DNA of 64,000 nucleotides, taken from NCBI GenBank assembly GCA_023133515.1, contig JAGLWI010000002.1, positions 216,806 to 280,805 of the forward strand. The letters are read 5' to 3'. The position numbers and the translations under genes are program-made. Source of the stretch: Candidatus Babeliales bacterium. GTDB lineage: Bacteria > Babelota > Babeliae > Babelales > UASB340. Positions 42,062 to 51,345 of the stretch are shown here, one piece after another. A model generated the notes under the pieces. The model was not told where the DNA came from. It worked only from the letters and a program-made list of their open reading frames with translations, and searched no databases. The stretch's first letter is position 1. Each line of letters begins with the position of its first letter.

Positions 42062-43267
42062 ATGATAAAAATGGTTTGGAATAAGATAAAAATATTTTTG
42101 ATGTTGGTTTTGTTATCAGTTTTTGCATCAGAAATTTTTTGTATGAAAAGTGTAAATATTTGTGAGTTAAAAGATTATACAGGTCGAGTTAATTGTTTGG
42201 AGTGGAATCCAAATGATGCAAATATTTTAGCAACAGGGTCAAGTGATGAAACTGTTAGGATATGGAATGTTAAAAGTGGTAATTGTATAAACATTTTAAA
42301 AGGTCATACGAATGAGATTAGATATTTGGTGTGGAATCCAAATAATGCAAATATTTTAGCAACAGGGTCATATGATGGAACTGTTAGGATATGGAATGTT
42401 AAAAGTGGTAATTGTATAAAAGTTTTAGGAGGTCATACAGATAGGATTAGTTGTTTGGCGTGGAATTTAAATGATGCAAATATTTTAGCAACAGGGTCAA
42501 GTGATAAAACTATTAGGATATGGGATGTTAAAAGTAGTAATTTTATAAATGTTTTAAAAGGTCATATAGGTTGGGTTAATTGTTTGGCGCGGAATCCAAA
42601 TAATGCAAATATATTAGCAACAGGATTAGATGATAAAACTGTTAGGATATGGAATGTTACAAGTGATAATTGTATAAAAGTTTTAAAAGGTCATACAGAT
42701 TGGGTTAGTTGTTTGGCGTGGAATCCAAATGATGCAAATATTTTAGCAACAGGGTCAAGTGATAAAACTGTTAGGATATGGAATGTTGAAAGTGGTAATT
42801 GTATAAAAGTTTTAGAAGGTCATACATATTGGGTTAATTGTTTGGCGTGGAATCCAAATGATATTTTAGCAACAGGGTCAAGTGATGAAACTGTTAGGAT
42901 ATGGAATGTTAAAAGTGGTAATTGTATAAAAGTTTTAAAAGATTATACAGGTTGGGTTAATTGTTTGGCGTGGAACCCAAATAATTCAAATATTTTAGCA
43001 ATAGTATCAAATGATAAAACTGTTAGGATATGGAATATTAAAAGTGGTAATTATATAAACGTTTTAAAAGGTTATACGGGTTGGGTTAATTGTTTGGCGT
43101 GGAATTCAAATGATATTTTAGCAATAGTATCAAATGATAAAGCTATTAGGATATGGAAATTTATTTATCCATTCGTAAAACGTAAAAATGATAATGGAGA
43201 AGTTTCTTTTAGCGATATAAAAATACTTTGTGAAAATTTTGGAGAGTTAGGAATTTCTGATAATTGA
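42062..43267 (+). CDS. Secreted WD40-repeat protein 3 (eight repeats)
   Basis: Start at the ATG at 42062, with AGAGG upstream in the copied spacer. Signal segment, eight WD40 repeats and the common C-terminal cassette are present. Repeats 6 and 8 lack three residues (NPNDILA instead of NPNDANILA), and repeats 7-8 have drifted most (LAIVSNDK). The copied spacer after the stop (GAAAATAATTTTTTTGTTT) stops matching about 20 bases on, which marks the right-hand edge of the tandem array. The function is unknown; secretion plus eukaryote-like propellers suggests interaction with host proteins or a surface role. Confidence 0.9.
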   Translation: MIKMVWNKIKIFLMLVLLSVFASEIFCMKSVNICELKDYTGRVNCLEWNPNDANILATGSSDETVRIWNVKSGNCINILKGHTNEIRYLVWNPNNANILATGSYDGTVRIWNVKSGNCIKVLGGHTDRISCLAWNLNDANILATGSSDKTIRIWDVKSSNFINVLKGHIGWVNCLARNPNNANILATGLDDKTVRIWNVTSDNCIKVLKGHTDWVSCLAWNPNDANILATGSSDKTVRIWNVESGNCIKVLEGHTYWVNCLAWNPNDILATGSSDETVRIWNVKSGNCIKVLKDYTGWVNCLAWNPNNSNILAIVSNDKTVRIWNIKSGNYINVLKGYTGWVNCLAWNSNDILAIVSNDKAIRIWKFIYPFVKRKNDNGEVSFSDIKILCENFGELGISDN

Positions 43268-43375
43268 AAATAATTTTTTTGTTTAAATAATTGCATATTA
43301 TTGACAATTATAATATCTTTTATGTAAGTTAAAAATAAATAAAAAATTATATGAATTTTTATTTGAGGGGGATGA

Positions 43376-45031
43376 ATGAAGGATATCATAAAAAATAAAC
43401 TAAATTTTATTATTTTATCAATTTTTATTTTTTCTTTTTCTATAAATACAAAAAGTTTTTCGCAGGCAAAATACAGTTTTGCTCAACAGGTTGGAGAAGG
43501 TTGTGTTTTTTTGCCAATGCTTAATCTTAATATTTTAAATCGTTTATTAAAAGATTATGATGATATTAGTCAAATTCCTGAAAATAAGTTTGTAGATAGG
43601 AGAACTTGGTTTGGAGAAGGATACTTTTATAATAAAATTTTTCATAATTCTTTTCGTGAGATGATGCTAGATAAGTATAAAAATGTTAAAAATTTTATTA
43701 ATAAATGCATAGAAAAAGGGCCTCTTTTCCCACATGTTTATACTAAAGATGGAAATTCTATTTTTGCAGATGATTCTACATTATTAAAATTTCCTTTGCT
43801 TTCTTTTGCATTTTTTCCAACTTTTTTGAATGACAGGAGAGCTACAGCGAATACAACATTTTATGAAGGGGAAGTTAAAGCAAGAGACCTAGATGTTATA
43901 CCAAATAAATTTAGATATTTACCTGTTGTTCAAAAAAAAGATGAGAAATATTATAAATATGTTAGAGGAAAAAAAGGTGAGTTTGGAGATTATAAAGAGA
44001 TTCCTGAAACAAAATTATATGAGGAATTTTTTGATAAACAAGAAAATTACAGTACAGGTGTGTTAGGGTTTAAACTTGTAGGTATGGATTTTTCATCTCC
44101 TCATTTGACTTTGGTTAAACATAAAAAAACGTGTAAATATCACGCTGATAAAAATAATTTTGGTGGTAGCTTATCTTGTTACGAAATAAATAATTGTGAT
44201 TATTATTCTTTTTATAATATTGGAACTTACAAACTTATGCTTTTGAGACTTGGGCTTGATGAGAAGAATAAAAATGTATCCCAAGATTTAAAGAAAATAT
44301 TTAACGAAAATAAGAAAGATAATCTTTGGAGTGATAAATATTTTAACAAAGATTTTTTTCTTGAGTATCAGCTTGCGCAAATATTTAAAAAAGATAAAAA
44401 ATTGTTTAATAAAGTAATGAAATCTGTTGATTTTTATTATCCTTTAATGGAAACGTATAATAAATTTTTTAGTCTTGCAGAAAAAGGAAATATATATAGA
44501 GATAAAAAAGGTAAAATTCCTTATACAATAGAAATTTTAGAAAAATTTTTACCGGATAAAGAACAGATGCTTGCATATAATGTTATGTTTAATGTAATGA
44601 CTTTATGGTACGGTGCTATGAATGAAAAAGTTTTTTATAAATCAACAGTGGAACAAGGAGAATTTAAAGAGATTATTGAAGGTGAAAAAGAGAGAAGAAA
44701 ATTTTTGGACTTGGGTATTGAAGATTTATTAAGGAAAGATGGAACATTTAAAAACTATAAAAATTTTTCTTATGAAAAAGGTTTTATAAAATTGTGGAAA
44801 TCTATTATAGAAATATTAAAAACTAAAAAGATTATAGATATTAAAAGGCTTAATTTTGTAAATTATAGTTCACATGGCAATGTTATTTCATTTGATAATG
44901 ATATTAATAAGTTACAAAATGATAAAGCTAAAAATAATAAATGTGATTTAAAATTACTTAAAGATTTAGGGGTTTCTTTTATTGAGTCTTTTTATTGTAG
45001 CGAGCTTCCTACTTTTTATAAAATAAAATAG
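43376..45031 (+). CDS. Large secreted protein of unknown function
   Basis: A classical signal peptide (LNFIILSIFIFSFSINTKSFS) is followed by about 520 residues without a family I recognise. The mature start FAQQVGEGCVFLPMLNLNILNRLL and the cysteine-containing middle (KHKKTCKYHADKNN, SCYEINNCDYYSF) suggest an exported, possibly disulfide-bonded domain. The rest is rich in Lys, Tyr and Phe and mainly helical in appearance. GAGGGGG lies just upstream of the ATG. It follows the WD40 array in the same direction after 108 bases and may belong to the same secreted set. Confidence 0.7.
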   Translation: MKDIIKNKLNFIILSIFIFSFSINTKSFSQAKYSFAQQVGEGCVFLPMLNLNILNRLLKDYDDISQIPENKFVDRRTWFGEGYFYNKIFHNSFREMMLDKYKNVKNFINKCIEKGPLFPHVYTKDGNSIFADDSTLLKFPLLSFAFFPTFLNDRRATANTTFYEGEVKARDLDVIPNKFRYLPVVQKKDEKYYKYVRGKKGEFGDYKEIPETKLYEEFFDKQENYSTGVLGFKLVGMDFSSPHLTLVKHKKTCKYHADKNNFGGSLSCYEINNCDYYSFYNIGTYKLMLLRLGLDEKNKNVSQDLKKIFNENKKDNLWSDKYFNKDFFLEYQLAQIFKKDKKLFNKVMKSVDFYYPLMETYNKFFSLAEKGNIYRDKKGKIPYTIEILEKFLPDKEQMLAYNVMFNVMTLWYGAMNEKVFYKSTVEQGEFKEIIEGEKERRKFLDLGIEDLLRKDGTFKNYKNFSYEKGFIKLWKSIIEILKTKKIIDIKRLNFVNYSSHGNVISFDNDINKLQNDKAKNNKCDLKLLKDLGVSFIESFYCSELPTFYKIK

Positions 45032-45033
45032 AG

Positions 45034-45714
45034 TTAATTCTTATTTCTAATTTTATTAAAAAATATTGGTAATGTTGCTAGAAATATTAGTAACAAAAAA
45101 ATAAGTAATATTTTATATGAAATTATATCGTAAGGATTGTTAATTAGGTGTAATTGATTTCCTGCAAAGGCATAAACTATTGATGCTGGAATTATGCCTA
45201 AAGATGTTGTCCATACAAAAGTTAGTAATCTTAAATTTGTAAGACCAGCCAAAAGATTAGGCAGAAAAAATGGTAAGATAGGTATAAATCTGATTGCTAA
45301 AAGAAAGAATGCTCCATTTTCTTTAAAATTTTTATTAAATTTTTCCAATTTATTTTTGTATTTTTCTTGAATTTTATTTCCGAGAATATATCTAGATATT
45401 AGAAAAGATATAGTGGCTCCTAAAGTACAACCTACGTTTACATATATACATGTTGAAATTATTCCAAATAAAAATCCTCCTGCAATTAAAAGAATAGCTA
45501 TTACAGGAAGCATAAGAATTGATGCAACAAAGTACAGTAGTGTGTAAATACAAGCTGAAGTTGCATAATTATTATTGACTATTTTTATCAAGTGTGTGGT
45601 ATGGAGTTTAAAGTTTTGAAATGTTAGATAATTTGAAATTGAAGAAAAATTTGCGATTAATATTGCGGCTATAAAAGTTAATGCTATTATTATACGTTTT
45701 GTATTAAGTTTCAC
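45034..45714 (-). CDS. TVP38/TMEM64 (VTT-domain) membrane protein
   Basis: Integral membrane protein of the SNARE-associated/DedA-related VTT family; related proteins act in lipid scrambling or membrane homeostasis. Five or six transmembrane segments, with the family motifs GFLFGIISTCIYVNVGCTLGATISFLISRYILG and RFIPILPFFLPNLLAGLTNLRLLTFVWTTSLGIIPASIVYAFAG. Length 226 is typical. It converges with the gene at 43376-45031, with two bases between the stops, and follows recD2 by 29 bases. Confidence 0.9.
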   Translation of the reverse strand: MKLNTKRIIIALTFIAAILIANFSSISNYLTFQNFKLHTTHLIKIVNNNYATSACIYTLLYFVASILMLPVIAILLIAGGFLFGIISTCIYVNVGCTLGATISFLISRYILGNKIQEKYKNKLEKFNKNFKENGAFFLLAIRFIPILPFFLPNLLAGLTNLRLLTFVWTTSLGIIPASIVYAFAGNQLHLINNPYDIISYKILLIFLLLIFLATLPIFFNKIRNKN

Positions 45715-45743
45715 TTATTGTCCTTTTATGAAAATATTAAAAT

Positions 45744-47933
45744 TTATCTTGCTTCAAGGTCTGTTGTTAAAAATTCTTTTAAAAAAGTATTTCTTTTTAC
45801 ATTTTTATTATTTTTAATTCCAATTGATATTGCTTTTGGTTGACCAATTAAAATACATAATTTTTTTGCTCTTGTAATTGCCGTATAGATTAAATTGCGT
45901 TGCAATAATATAAAGTGTTGCATAAAAATTGGAATTATAACTGACGAAAACTCTGATCCTTGGCTTTTGTGTATTGAGATTGCATATGAAAGAATCAATT
46001 CATCTAATTCAGCAAAATCGTATTCCAAAATTTTTTCACCAAAAGAAATTAAAATTTTTTGGTCAATTTCATCTATTTTATATATTGTTCCAATATCTCC
46101 ATTGAATACAAATTTGTCATAATTATTGCGAATCTGCATTATCCTGTCACCTTCCCTATATATTTGACCAAATCTCTGAATCTGTTTTAATTTTGGGCTT
46201 TGTGGATTTAATATCATTTGAAGTTCTTGGTTTATTCTATTGACTCCTGCTATTCCGCGATTCATTGGAGTTAAGACTATAGAATTACTAGGTAAGATTC
46301 CAATTTTTGCAAGTTTATATTTATAAATTTTGTGTAGAATTGGAAATATGTTTTCTGGTTCGTTTTCTTTAAGATATACAAAATCCTTTTTTGATCCTTG
46401 CAGGGCGGATATGGGAAATTCTCCTCTGTTGACTTTGTGAGCATTTACGATGATTAAACTATTTTGAGCTTGTCGAAATATATATGTGAGTTTGACAGTT
46501 ATAATTTTTTTAGAATTTATAAGATCATTTAAAGCATTTCCTGCTCCAACAGAAGGTAATTGATCAACATCTCCAAGCAGAATTAAGTGTGCTTTTTGTG
46601 GTAATGCTTTGAGCATGGAGAGCATTAAAAAAACATCAATCATGGATGCTTCATCTACAATTAAAAAATCTAGATCTAATGCATTTTGTTCATTTTTTGT
46701 AAAACCCATAATTGATGGATTAAATTCTAAAAGTCTGTGGAGTGTTTGTGCGTTTCGTCCGGTTCCTTCAAACATTCTTTTTGATGCTTTTCCTGTTGGA
46801 GCTGCAAGTTTGAACTTAATTTTGTAATCTTGAAGAATATCTAAAAGTTTTTTTAATAGTGTTGTTTTTCCTGTTCCTGGTCCACCGGTAATTATTGTTA
46901 CTTTATTTTGAAGGCATGATATGATTCCTTTTTGTTGATCTTCATTTAAAACAATTTCATTATTTGTGGATACTCGTATTTTATTGTAAATTTTTTCGAT
47001 ATCAAAATTAAATGGATGTTTTTTTTCTATCAATTTTAAAATTTTATTAGCAATTCCTTTTTCTGAAAAATAGAATTGTGGGAGAGTTATAAAATGTTGT
47101 TCATTGTTGGTTATAAGTTTTATTTTATTGCTATGGTAAAGTTCGTTTAACGCTTGTTTTAGTAAACCATCTGATTCATTGTTTTGTTCTAATTCTAAAA
47201 TTTTTATTACAGTTTCTTTTGCTTTTTTTATTTGTAAATACAAATGTCCTTCATTTGTTGATTGATTAATACAATGTAATATTCCTGATTTTATTCTTTT
47301 AATTGAATTTTTTTCTATTCCTAGTTTTATTGCAATTTGATCTGCTGTTTTAAATCCTATTCCCCAAACGTCTTCAACTAATCTGTATGGATTTTCTTGC
47401 ATCATATCAATTGAATTGGGACCATATTTTTTGTAAATTTTTACAGCAAAAGATGTTCCAACATCTTTTGATTTTAGAAAAATCATTACTTGAGAAATTT
47501 CTTTTTGATCTTGCCAAGCTTTTTTTATAGCTTGAACTCTTTGTGGTCCAATGCCACCAACACTAAAAAGATTGTCAGGGTTTTTATCTATTATTTCTAA
47601 AGTTTTTTCACCAAATTTATCAACTAACCTTTTTGCAAATTTTGGTCCTATTCCCTTTATAAGACCTGAAGAGAGATATTTTTTTATTCCAATTATATTT
47701 GATGGTAGTTGTGCAGAACATTCTTCTGTTTGAAATTGTTGACCAAATTTTGGATGGAAAACCCATTTTCCTTTTAATGTTACTTGTTGTCCTTGTTGAA
47801 TTTCTGGCAAATAACCTTGAATGATAACTGTTTTTTTTGAATTAATTTTTAGAGAAAAAACAGAAAAACCGTTATCAGAATTTTTGTAGATTTTTTTTTC
47901 TAGTATTCCAATAAGTTCTACAGTTTCCCCCAT
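45744..47933 (-). CDS. RecD2-type ATP-dependent DNA helicase
   Basis: Superfamily 1B 5'-3' helicase not associated with RecBC. N-terminal OB-like region (VELIGILEKKIYKNSDNGFSVFSL), tandem helix-hairpin-helix segments (LSSGLIKGIGPKFAKRL, LFSVGGIGPQRVQAI), then Walker A in IITGGPGTGKTTLLKKL, LAAPTGKASKRM, LDFLIVDEASMIDVFLM, LLGDVDQLPSVGAGNALNDLI, IFRQAQNSLI and the C-terminal SYAISIHKSQGSEFSSVIIP and YTAITRAKK. All helicase motifs are intact and the 729-residue length fits. recB and recC genes are not seen. Confidence 0.95.
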   Translation of the reverse strand: MGETVELIGILEKKIYKNSDNGFSVFSLKINSKKTVIIQGYLPEIQQGQQVTLKGKWVFHPKFGQQFQTEECSAQLPSNIIGIKKYLSSGLIKGIGPKFAKRLVDKFGEKTLEIIDKNPDNLFSVGGIGPQRVQAIKKAWQDQKEISQVMIFLKSKDVGTSFAVKIYKKYGPNSIDMMQENPYRLVEDVWGIGFKTADQIAIKLGIEKNSIKRIKSGILHCINQSTNEGHLYLQIKKAKETVIKILELEQNNESDGLLKQALNELYHSNKIKLITNNEQHFITLPQFYFSEKGIANKILKLIEKKHPFNFDIEKIYNKIRVSTNNEIVLNEDQQKGIISCLQNKVTIITGGPGTGKTTLLKKLLDILQDYKIKFKLAAPTGKASKRMFEGTGRNAQTLHRLLEFNPSIMGFTKNEQNALDLDFLIVDEASMIDVFLMLSMLKALPQKAHLILLGDVDQLPSVGAGNALNDLINSKKIITVKLTYIFRQAQNSLIIVNAHKVNRGEFPISALQGSKKDFVYLKENEPENIFPILHKIYKYKLAKIGILPSNSIVLTPMNRGIAGVNRINQELQMILNPQSPKLKQIQRFGQIYREGDRIMQIRNNYDKFVFNGDIGTIYKIDEIDQKILISFGEKILEYDFAELDELILSYAISIHKSQGSEFSSVIIPIFMQHFILLQRNLIYTAITRAKKLCILIGQPKAISIGIKNNKNVKRNTFLKEFLTTDLEAR

Positions 47934-47948
47934 TTTTATCCTCGATGT

Positions 47949-48683
47949 TTAAGATTTTTTATTTTTGGATGTATTTTGGTTGTACCAATCTTTTGCGACC
48001 TTAAGAGTTTCTTCTGTTAAGCTTTGCCATAATACTCCGATAATCGTTAAAAATTCGTAGCATATTTGAAGACAGATTTTTTCATTAGTGATGATTTTTT
48101 TGAAAAATTCTTTTGAGTCATCTTGATTAAAAAATTGAATTAGTAGTGGTGAGTAGTTTTTATCATCAGATAAATTGAGGTCTTCTAATTTTAGATATTC
48201 TAAATTTTGAGAAAAGATAATTTCAGTTAGTGTTGTCAAAGTTATGGATGACGTTATTGTCCATTTTCTAAATGAGTGAAGTGGAGCGAAAAATTGTTCT
48301 GAGTTTTTTAAAAGTTGATCTATGCATTCTTGTGAGGATTTTGGATTCTTACTTTCAGATGAATTTTTTGGTTGATTATTTTTTTCATTTTCTTTTTTAT
48401 TGTTAAAATCTTTTATTTTTTCAAGAATTTTTTTTGTTTCATTTTCTGTTGCTTTCATTTTTATAGTGTATTTTGGAAATTTCGAAAAGAAATAATTTAA
48501 AAAATCTAAATTTTCTTTATCCAAGATAACGTATTTTTTTTCAATTTTTTTCTCAGAAGATTTTTGTGTGGTGTTTATATTTTTTGTTTTATTTTTATTG
48601 TTTTCTTCAGTTTTTGAGTATAACTGGTTAGAAAGAAAGATTGTGATTAGTAAAGTTAATAAATATTGTTTTTTTAATTTCAT
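47949..48683 (-). CDS. Secreted low-complexity protein of unknown function
   Basis: Signal peptide (QYLLTLLITIFLSNQLYS) followed by a 220-residue body. It begins with a Lys/Asn/Ser/Thr-rich low-complexity linker (about residues 22-50), and another at about 95-120 (KENEKNNQPKNSSESKNPKSS). The C-terminal half appears helical (QECIDQLLKNSEQFFAPLHSFRKWTITSSITLTTLTEII). No family recognised. It lies 15 bases from recD2 and 37 bases after the barrel protein in the same direction, so the three may be co-transcribed. Confidence 0.65.
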   Translation of the reverse strand: MKLKKQYLLTLLITIFLSNQLYSKTEENNKNKTKNINTTQKSSEKKIEKKYVILDKENLDFLNYFFSKFPKYTIKMKATENETKKILEKIKDFNNKKENEKNNQPKNSSESKNPKSSQECIDQLLKNSEQFFAPLHSFRKWTITSSITLTTLTEIIFSQNLEYLKLEDLNLSDDKNYSPLLIQFFNQDDSKEFFKKIITNEKICLQICYEFLTIIGVLWQSLTEETLKVAKDWYNQNTSKNKKS

Positions 48684-48720
48684 TTTTTTCCTTTATTGTT
48701 AATAAAAACTATGTTTATTT

Positions 48721-50160
48721 TCAAAAAGATGCACCGATTCTTAAAAAAATTGTCCAATCATGTCCAATTTCTTTAGCAGAGATTGTATAGTCTCCACCAA
48801 ATCCCAAATTAAGATTCCATCTATGTTGTTTTTTTATATAATTAGTCTCCGTAAAAATTTTATGTTGTACAATATTATTTGAGGCAGCATCTTGTATTCT
48901 TAATGTATTTATATCATCGTCAAAATTGTAAATTTTATCGAAACATTCTTTTTGTTGAGAATAAAAATCATAACCTATTCCTATTGACCATTTTTTATTA
49001 ATATTAAATGTTGTATTTAATACAAAATTTATTATTCCTCCAGGTTTAACATCTAATGTGTAAGGAGGAGGGAATATATATTGCTTTATTATTTTAGTAA
49101 AATTATTTTTTAAAAAATTATATGGTAAGTCAATTGGTTTTGGGAGTGTTTGTTTTGAAAGAATTAGCCGATCTTCTTTTGAGCTAAACAAATTATCAAA
49201 AGAGATTCTATTCCATAAGGTAATTAAATTATGAAATAATGATATTTTTGTTTCAATGTAGCATCCAATTCCATAATGACCATTATTTCCAAGATTAGGA
49301 TTTATAAGATTATCTCTAATGCTGTTTAATAGATAAGTTACAGAATTTTCTAAATCTTCTAGATTAATTTTATCTTTATCTTTTATATACGATACTTGGC
49401 TTGTTGGAAGTATTGTTTCTATTCCTATATCTAGTTGAATACTACTAGTATTTAAAGTATTCATTCCAATTTTTATCCTTGTATTGCCTAATCCATATTT
49501 TATTTTGTAGAGCTCTTTTTCGTCAAAAAGGCTTCCTGAGCTTTCAAACATATTTTTTATTTGGTCTCTGTCTTTTTTATTTAACCAAAAATTTCTTTCA
49601 GAGATTTGTAATGAAGTATTGAGTTGAAAAGTATAGGCTCCGGTTATGAATCCTGCTTGTAATAAAGTACCAGCTTTTCTTTCTTGGATTGTTAATTTTT
49701 TAAATAAAGGAATTAAACTGGAAGATTGTTTGTTTGATACAGTGTTATTTAATTCTTCTATTAGAGCTTGGAATGCGGCTTCGTTTTCACTAAGTTTTAA
49801 AGTTTCATTTGGCGAAAAGCACATTTTATTTGTGTAGTTAAAAAATATGTTAACAATAAATCCACCATATTCTATTGCGGTAAGTTTATGAGGAAGTAGA
49901 TATAAGATATCTCGACCTTTAGGTTGTTTTGTTTTTTTCCATAATGGTGTTTCGATTTTTTCAATTACGTTAACAATACTTTTTTTTAAATCTTCACCAT
50001 TTCCTTTTGTTTCAATTTTTTCTAAATCATCAAATGATATTTCATCAAAGTTAAAATTATTGAAATCATCGCATTTCAAATTAGAAAAATTTCTAAATAA
50101 AAATAATAAATAAGTTAATGATAAATAAATTAATTTTTTATTAAAATTTGATATTTTCAT
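48721..50160 (-). CDS. Putative outer-membrane beta-barrel protein, second copy
   Basis: Signal peptide-like N-terminus (KLIYLSLTYLLFLFRNFSNLKC), then 450 residues with strand-like alternation (WSIGIGYDFYSQQ, WNLNLGFGGDYTI) and a terminal FLRIGASF ending in the Phe expected for outer-membrane barrels. It resembles the protein at 33352-34698 in size and architecture, including an NGHxGI motif in both (GNGHWGIY there, NNGHYGIG here) that suggests they are paralogues. Function unknown; a porin or surface antigen is the simplest reading. It is divergent from the nucleoside kinase gene. Confidence 0.78.
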   Translation of the reverse strand: MKISNFNKKLIYLSLTYLLFLFRNFSNLKCDDFNNFNFDEISFDDLEKIETKGNGEDLKKSIVNVIEKIETPLWKKTKQPKGRDILYLLPHKLTAIEYGGFIVNIFFNYTNKMCFSPNETLKLSENEAAFQALIEELNNTVSNKQSSSLIPLFKKLTIQERKAGTLLQAGFITGAYTFQLNTSLQISERNFWLNKKDRDQIKNMFESSGSLFDEKELYKIKYGLGNTRIKIGMNTLNTSSIQLDIGIETILPTSQVSYIKDKDKINLEDLENSVTYLLNSIRDNLINPNLGNNGHYGIGCYIETKISLFHNLITLWNRISFDNLFSSKEDRLILSKQTLPKPIDLPYNFLKNNFTKIIKQYIFPPPYTLDVKPGGIINFVLNTTFNINKKWSIGIGYDFYSQQKECFDKIYNFDDDINTLRIQDAASNNIVQHKIFTETNYIKKQHRWNLNLGFGGDYTISAKEIGHDWTIFLRIGASF

Positions 50161-50465
50161 AAGTTTAAATCTTTTTATAAAGTTTTATTTAAAATTTTTA
50201 TTTTTCTACTAAAATAAGTTAACCGATTTTGTTTATTTAATCTAATAGTCCTAAGTATAAATTAAAAATAGTAATTATGGTTTGTGTTTTACGTTCACTT
50301 ATAATATTTTGATAAATTATGGAAAAAACAAATTATAAAAAAAGTAAAACATTTTTTTAGTAATTTTACCAAAAAAAGTCAATATTGAAGAATAAATGGT
50401 GTTTTTTAGATTTTTAAAAGATAAATATTGTTAAAATTAAGAAGTAATTTTTAGGAGATTATTTT
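50161..50465. other. 305-bp divergent intergenic region
   Basis: Between the barrel gene (minus) and the nucleoside kinase (plus). No ORF or RNA gene; very A/T-rich. It must hold promoters for both genes, and TAGGAG is visible before the kinase ATG. Several TATAAT-like strings are present, but none has a matching -35 box at proper spacing, so no promoter is called. Confidence 0.4.
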
Positions 50466-51191
50466 ATGAAACAATCTTTGAATGAGAGTAAAACCTTTTT
50501 TGTTCTTGAGGGAAATATTGGAGCAGGAAAATCAACTTTTCTTGAAATTTTGAATAGAAAAATTGGGTATCAAGTTCTTTTTGAACCGACAGACAAATGG
50601 CAGGATGTTGATGGTGGAGGAAATCTTTTGGACTTATTTTACAAAAATAAAAAGCGTTGGGCTTATACATTTCAATCATATGCTTTTATTACGCGAGTTG
50701 AAGATGTTATAAAAGCGAGAATGAATCTTAAAAATAATGTTTTAATTTCTGAACGTTCTGTTTATTGTGACAGATATTGTTTTGCAAAAAATTGTTTTGA
50801 AGATGACAATATGACGGCGTTGGAATGGCAGATTTATAAACAATGGTTTAATTGGCTTATGCAGGGTTATATGCAAAAACCAGATGGATTTGTGTATTTG
50901 CGAGTTTGTCCACAAGTTTGTTATAAAAGATTAATAAAAAGAGATAGATCTGAAGAGATTGATGTTTCGGTAACATATTTAGAAAAATTACATAAAAAAC
51001 ATGAGGATTGGCTTATAAATAAAAAAGAATTAGATGACAATATTTTAGACATTCCTGTATTGGTATTAGAATGTGATAATGATTTTGAGAATGATATAGT
51101 TGAACAAGAAAAACATATTGAATCTTTAAAAACTTTTATTTATAAATTAAAAAAAGATAGCGATAGAAGTATAAAATCCATTCAAATATAA
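50466..51191 (+). CDS. Deoxynucleoside kinase of the dCK/dGK/TK2 type
   Basis: Phosphorylates deoxynucleosides for the salvage pathway. P-loop EGNIGAGKST (about residues 15-24), FEPTDKW, the ERSVYCDRYCFA motif, WFNWLMQGYMQKPDGFVYLRVCPQVCYKRLIKRDRSEE (LID-region arginines) and YLEKLHKKHEDWL are all close to human dCK and TK2 in order and wording, more than to bacterial dAK/dGK as I remember them. Length 241 fits. The resemblance could mean gain from a eukaryote or a giant virus, or shared ancestry of the family. It is followed by the ATP synthase cluster. Confidence 0.9.
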   Translation: MKQSLNESKTFFVLEGNIGAGKSTFLEILNRKIGYQVLFEPTDKWQDVDGGGNLLDLFYKNKKRWAYTFQSYAFITRVEDVIKARMNLKNNVLISERSVYCDRYCFAKNCFEDDNMTALEWQIYKQWFNWLMQGYMQKPDGFVYLRVCPQVCYKRLIKRDRSEEIDVSVTYLEKLHKKHEDWLINKKELDDNILDIPVLVLECDNDFENDIVEQEKHIESLKTFIYKLKKDSDRSIKSIQI

Positions 51192-51271
51192 AAATAACTT
51201 ATAAATTAAATTGTGCATTATATGTAAATAATTTGATTATTTTGTAAATTTGGACATAAGTTATTATAAAT

Positions 51272-51298
51272 TTGACATTGGTATATGCTAGTTATAAT
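51272..51298 (+). promoter_or_regulatory. Candidate promoter of the ATP synthase operon
   Basis: A consensus TTGACA at 51272-51277 and TATAAT at 51293-51298, separated by 15 bases (optimal is 17), lie 48 bases ahead of the atpE ATG. Both hexamers are perfect, which is notable even in AT-rich DNA, but the spacing is shorter than ideal. Confidence 0.5.
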
Positions 51299-51345
51299 AA
51301 TAGATATTGTGATTTAATATAAAAAAATAAATTAGAAAGGATTTT

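Noticed and set aside
39820-43170. Regularly spaced repeats that could look like a CRISPR array
   Set aside because: The unit is 129 bases, in frame, and translates to WD40 blades; there are no unique spacers and no cas genes.
46465-46477. TGAGCTTGTCGAA, the same core as the 16.6-kb palindrome
   Set aside because: It lies within recD2 and encodes the conserved FRQAQ motif; there is no second arm, so it is a coding coincidence.
50281-50300. TTGTGT followed by TATAAT before the nucleoside kinase
   Set aside because: Only 12 bases separate the two hexamers, too short for a sigma-70 promoter.
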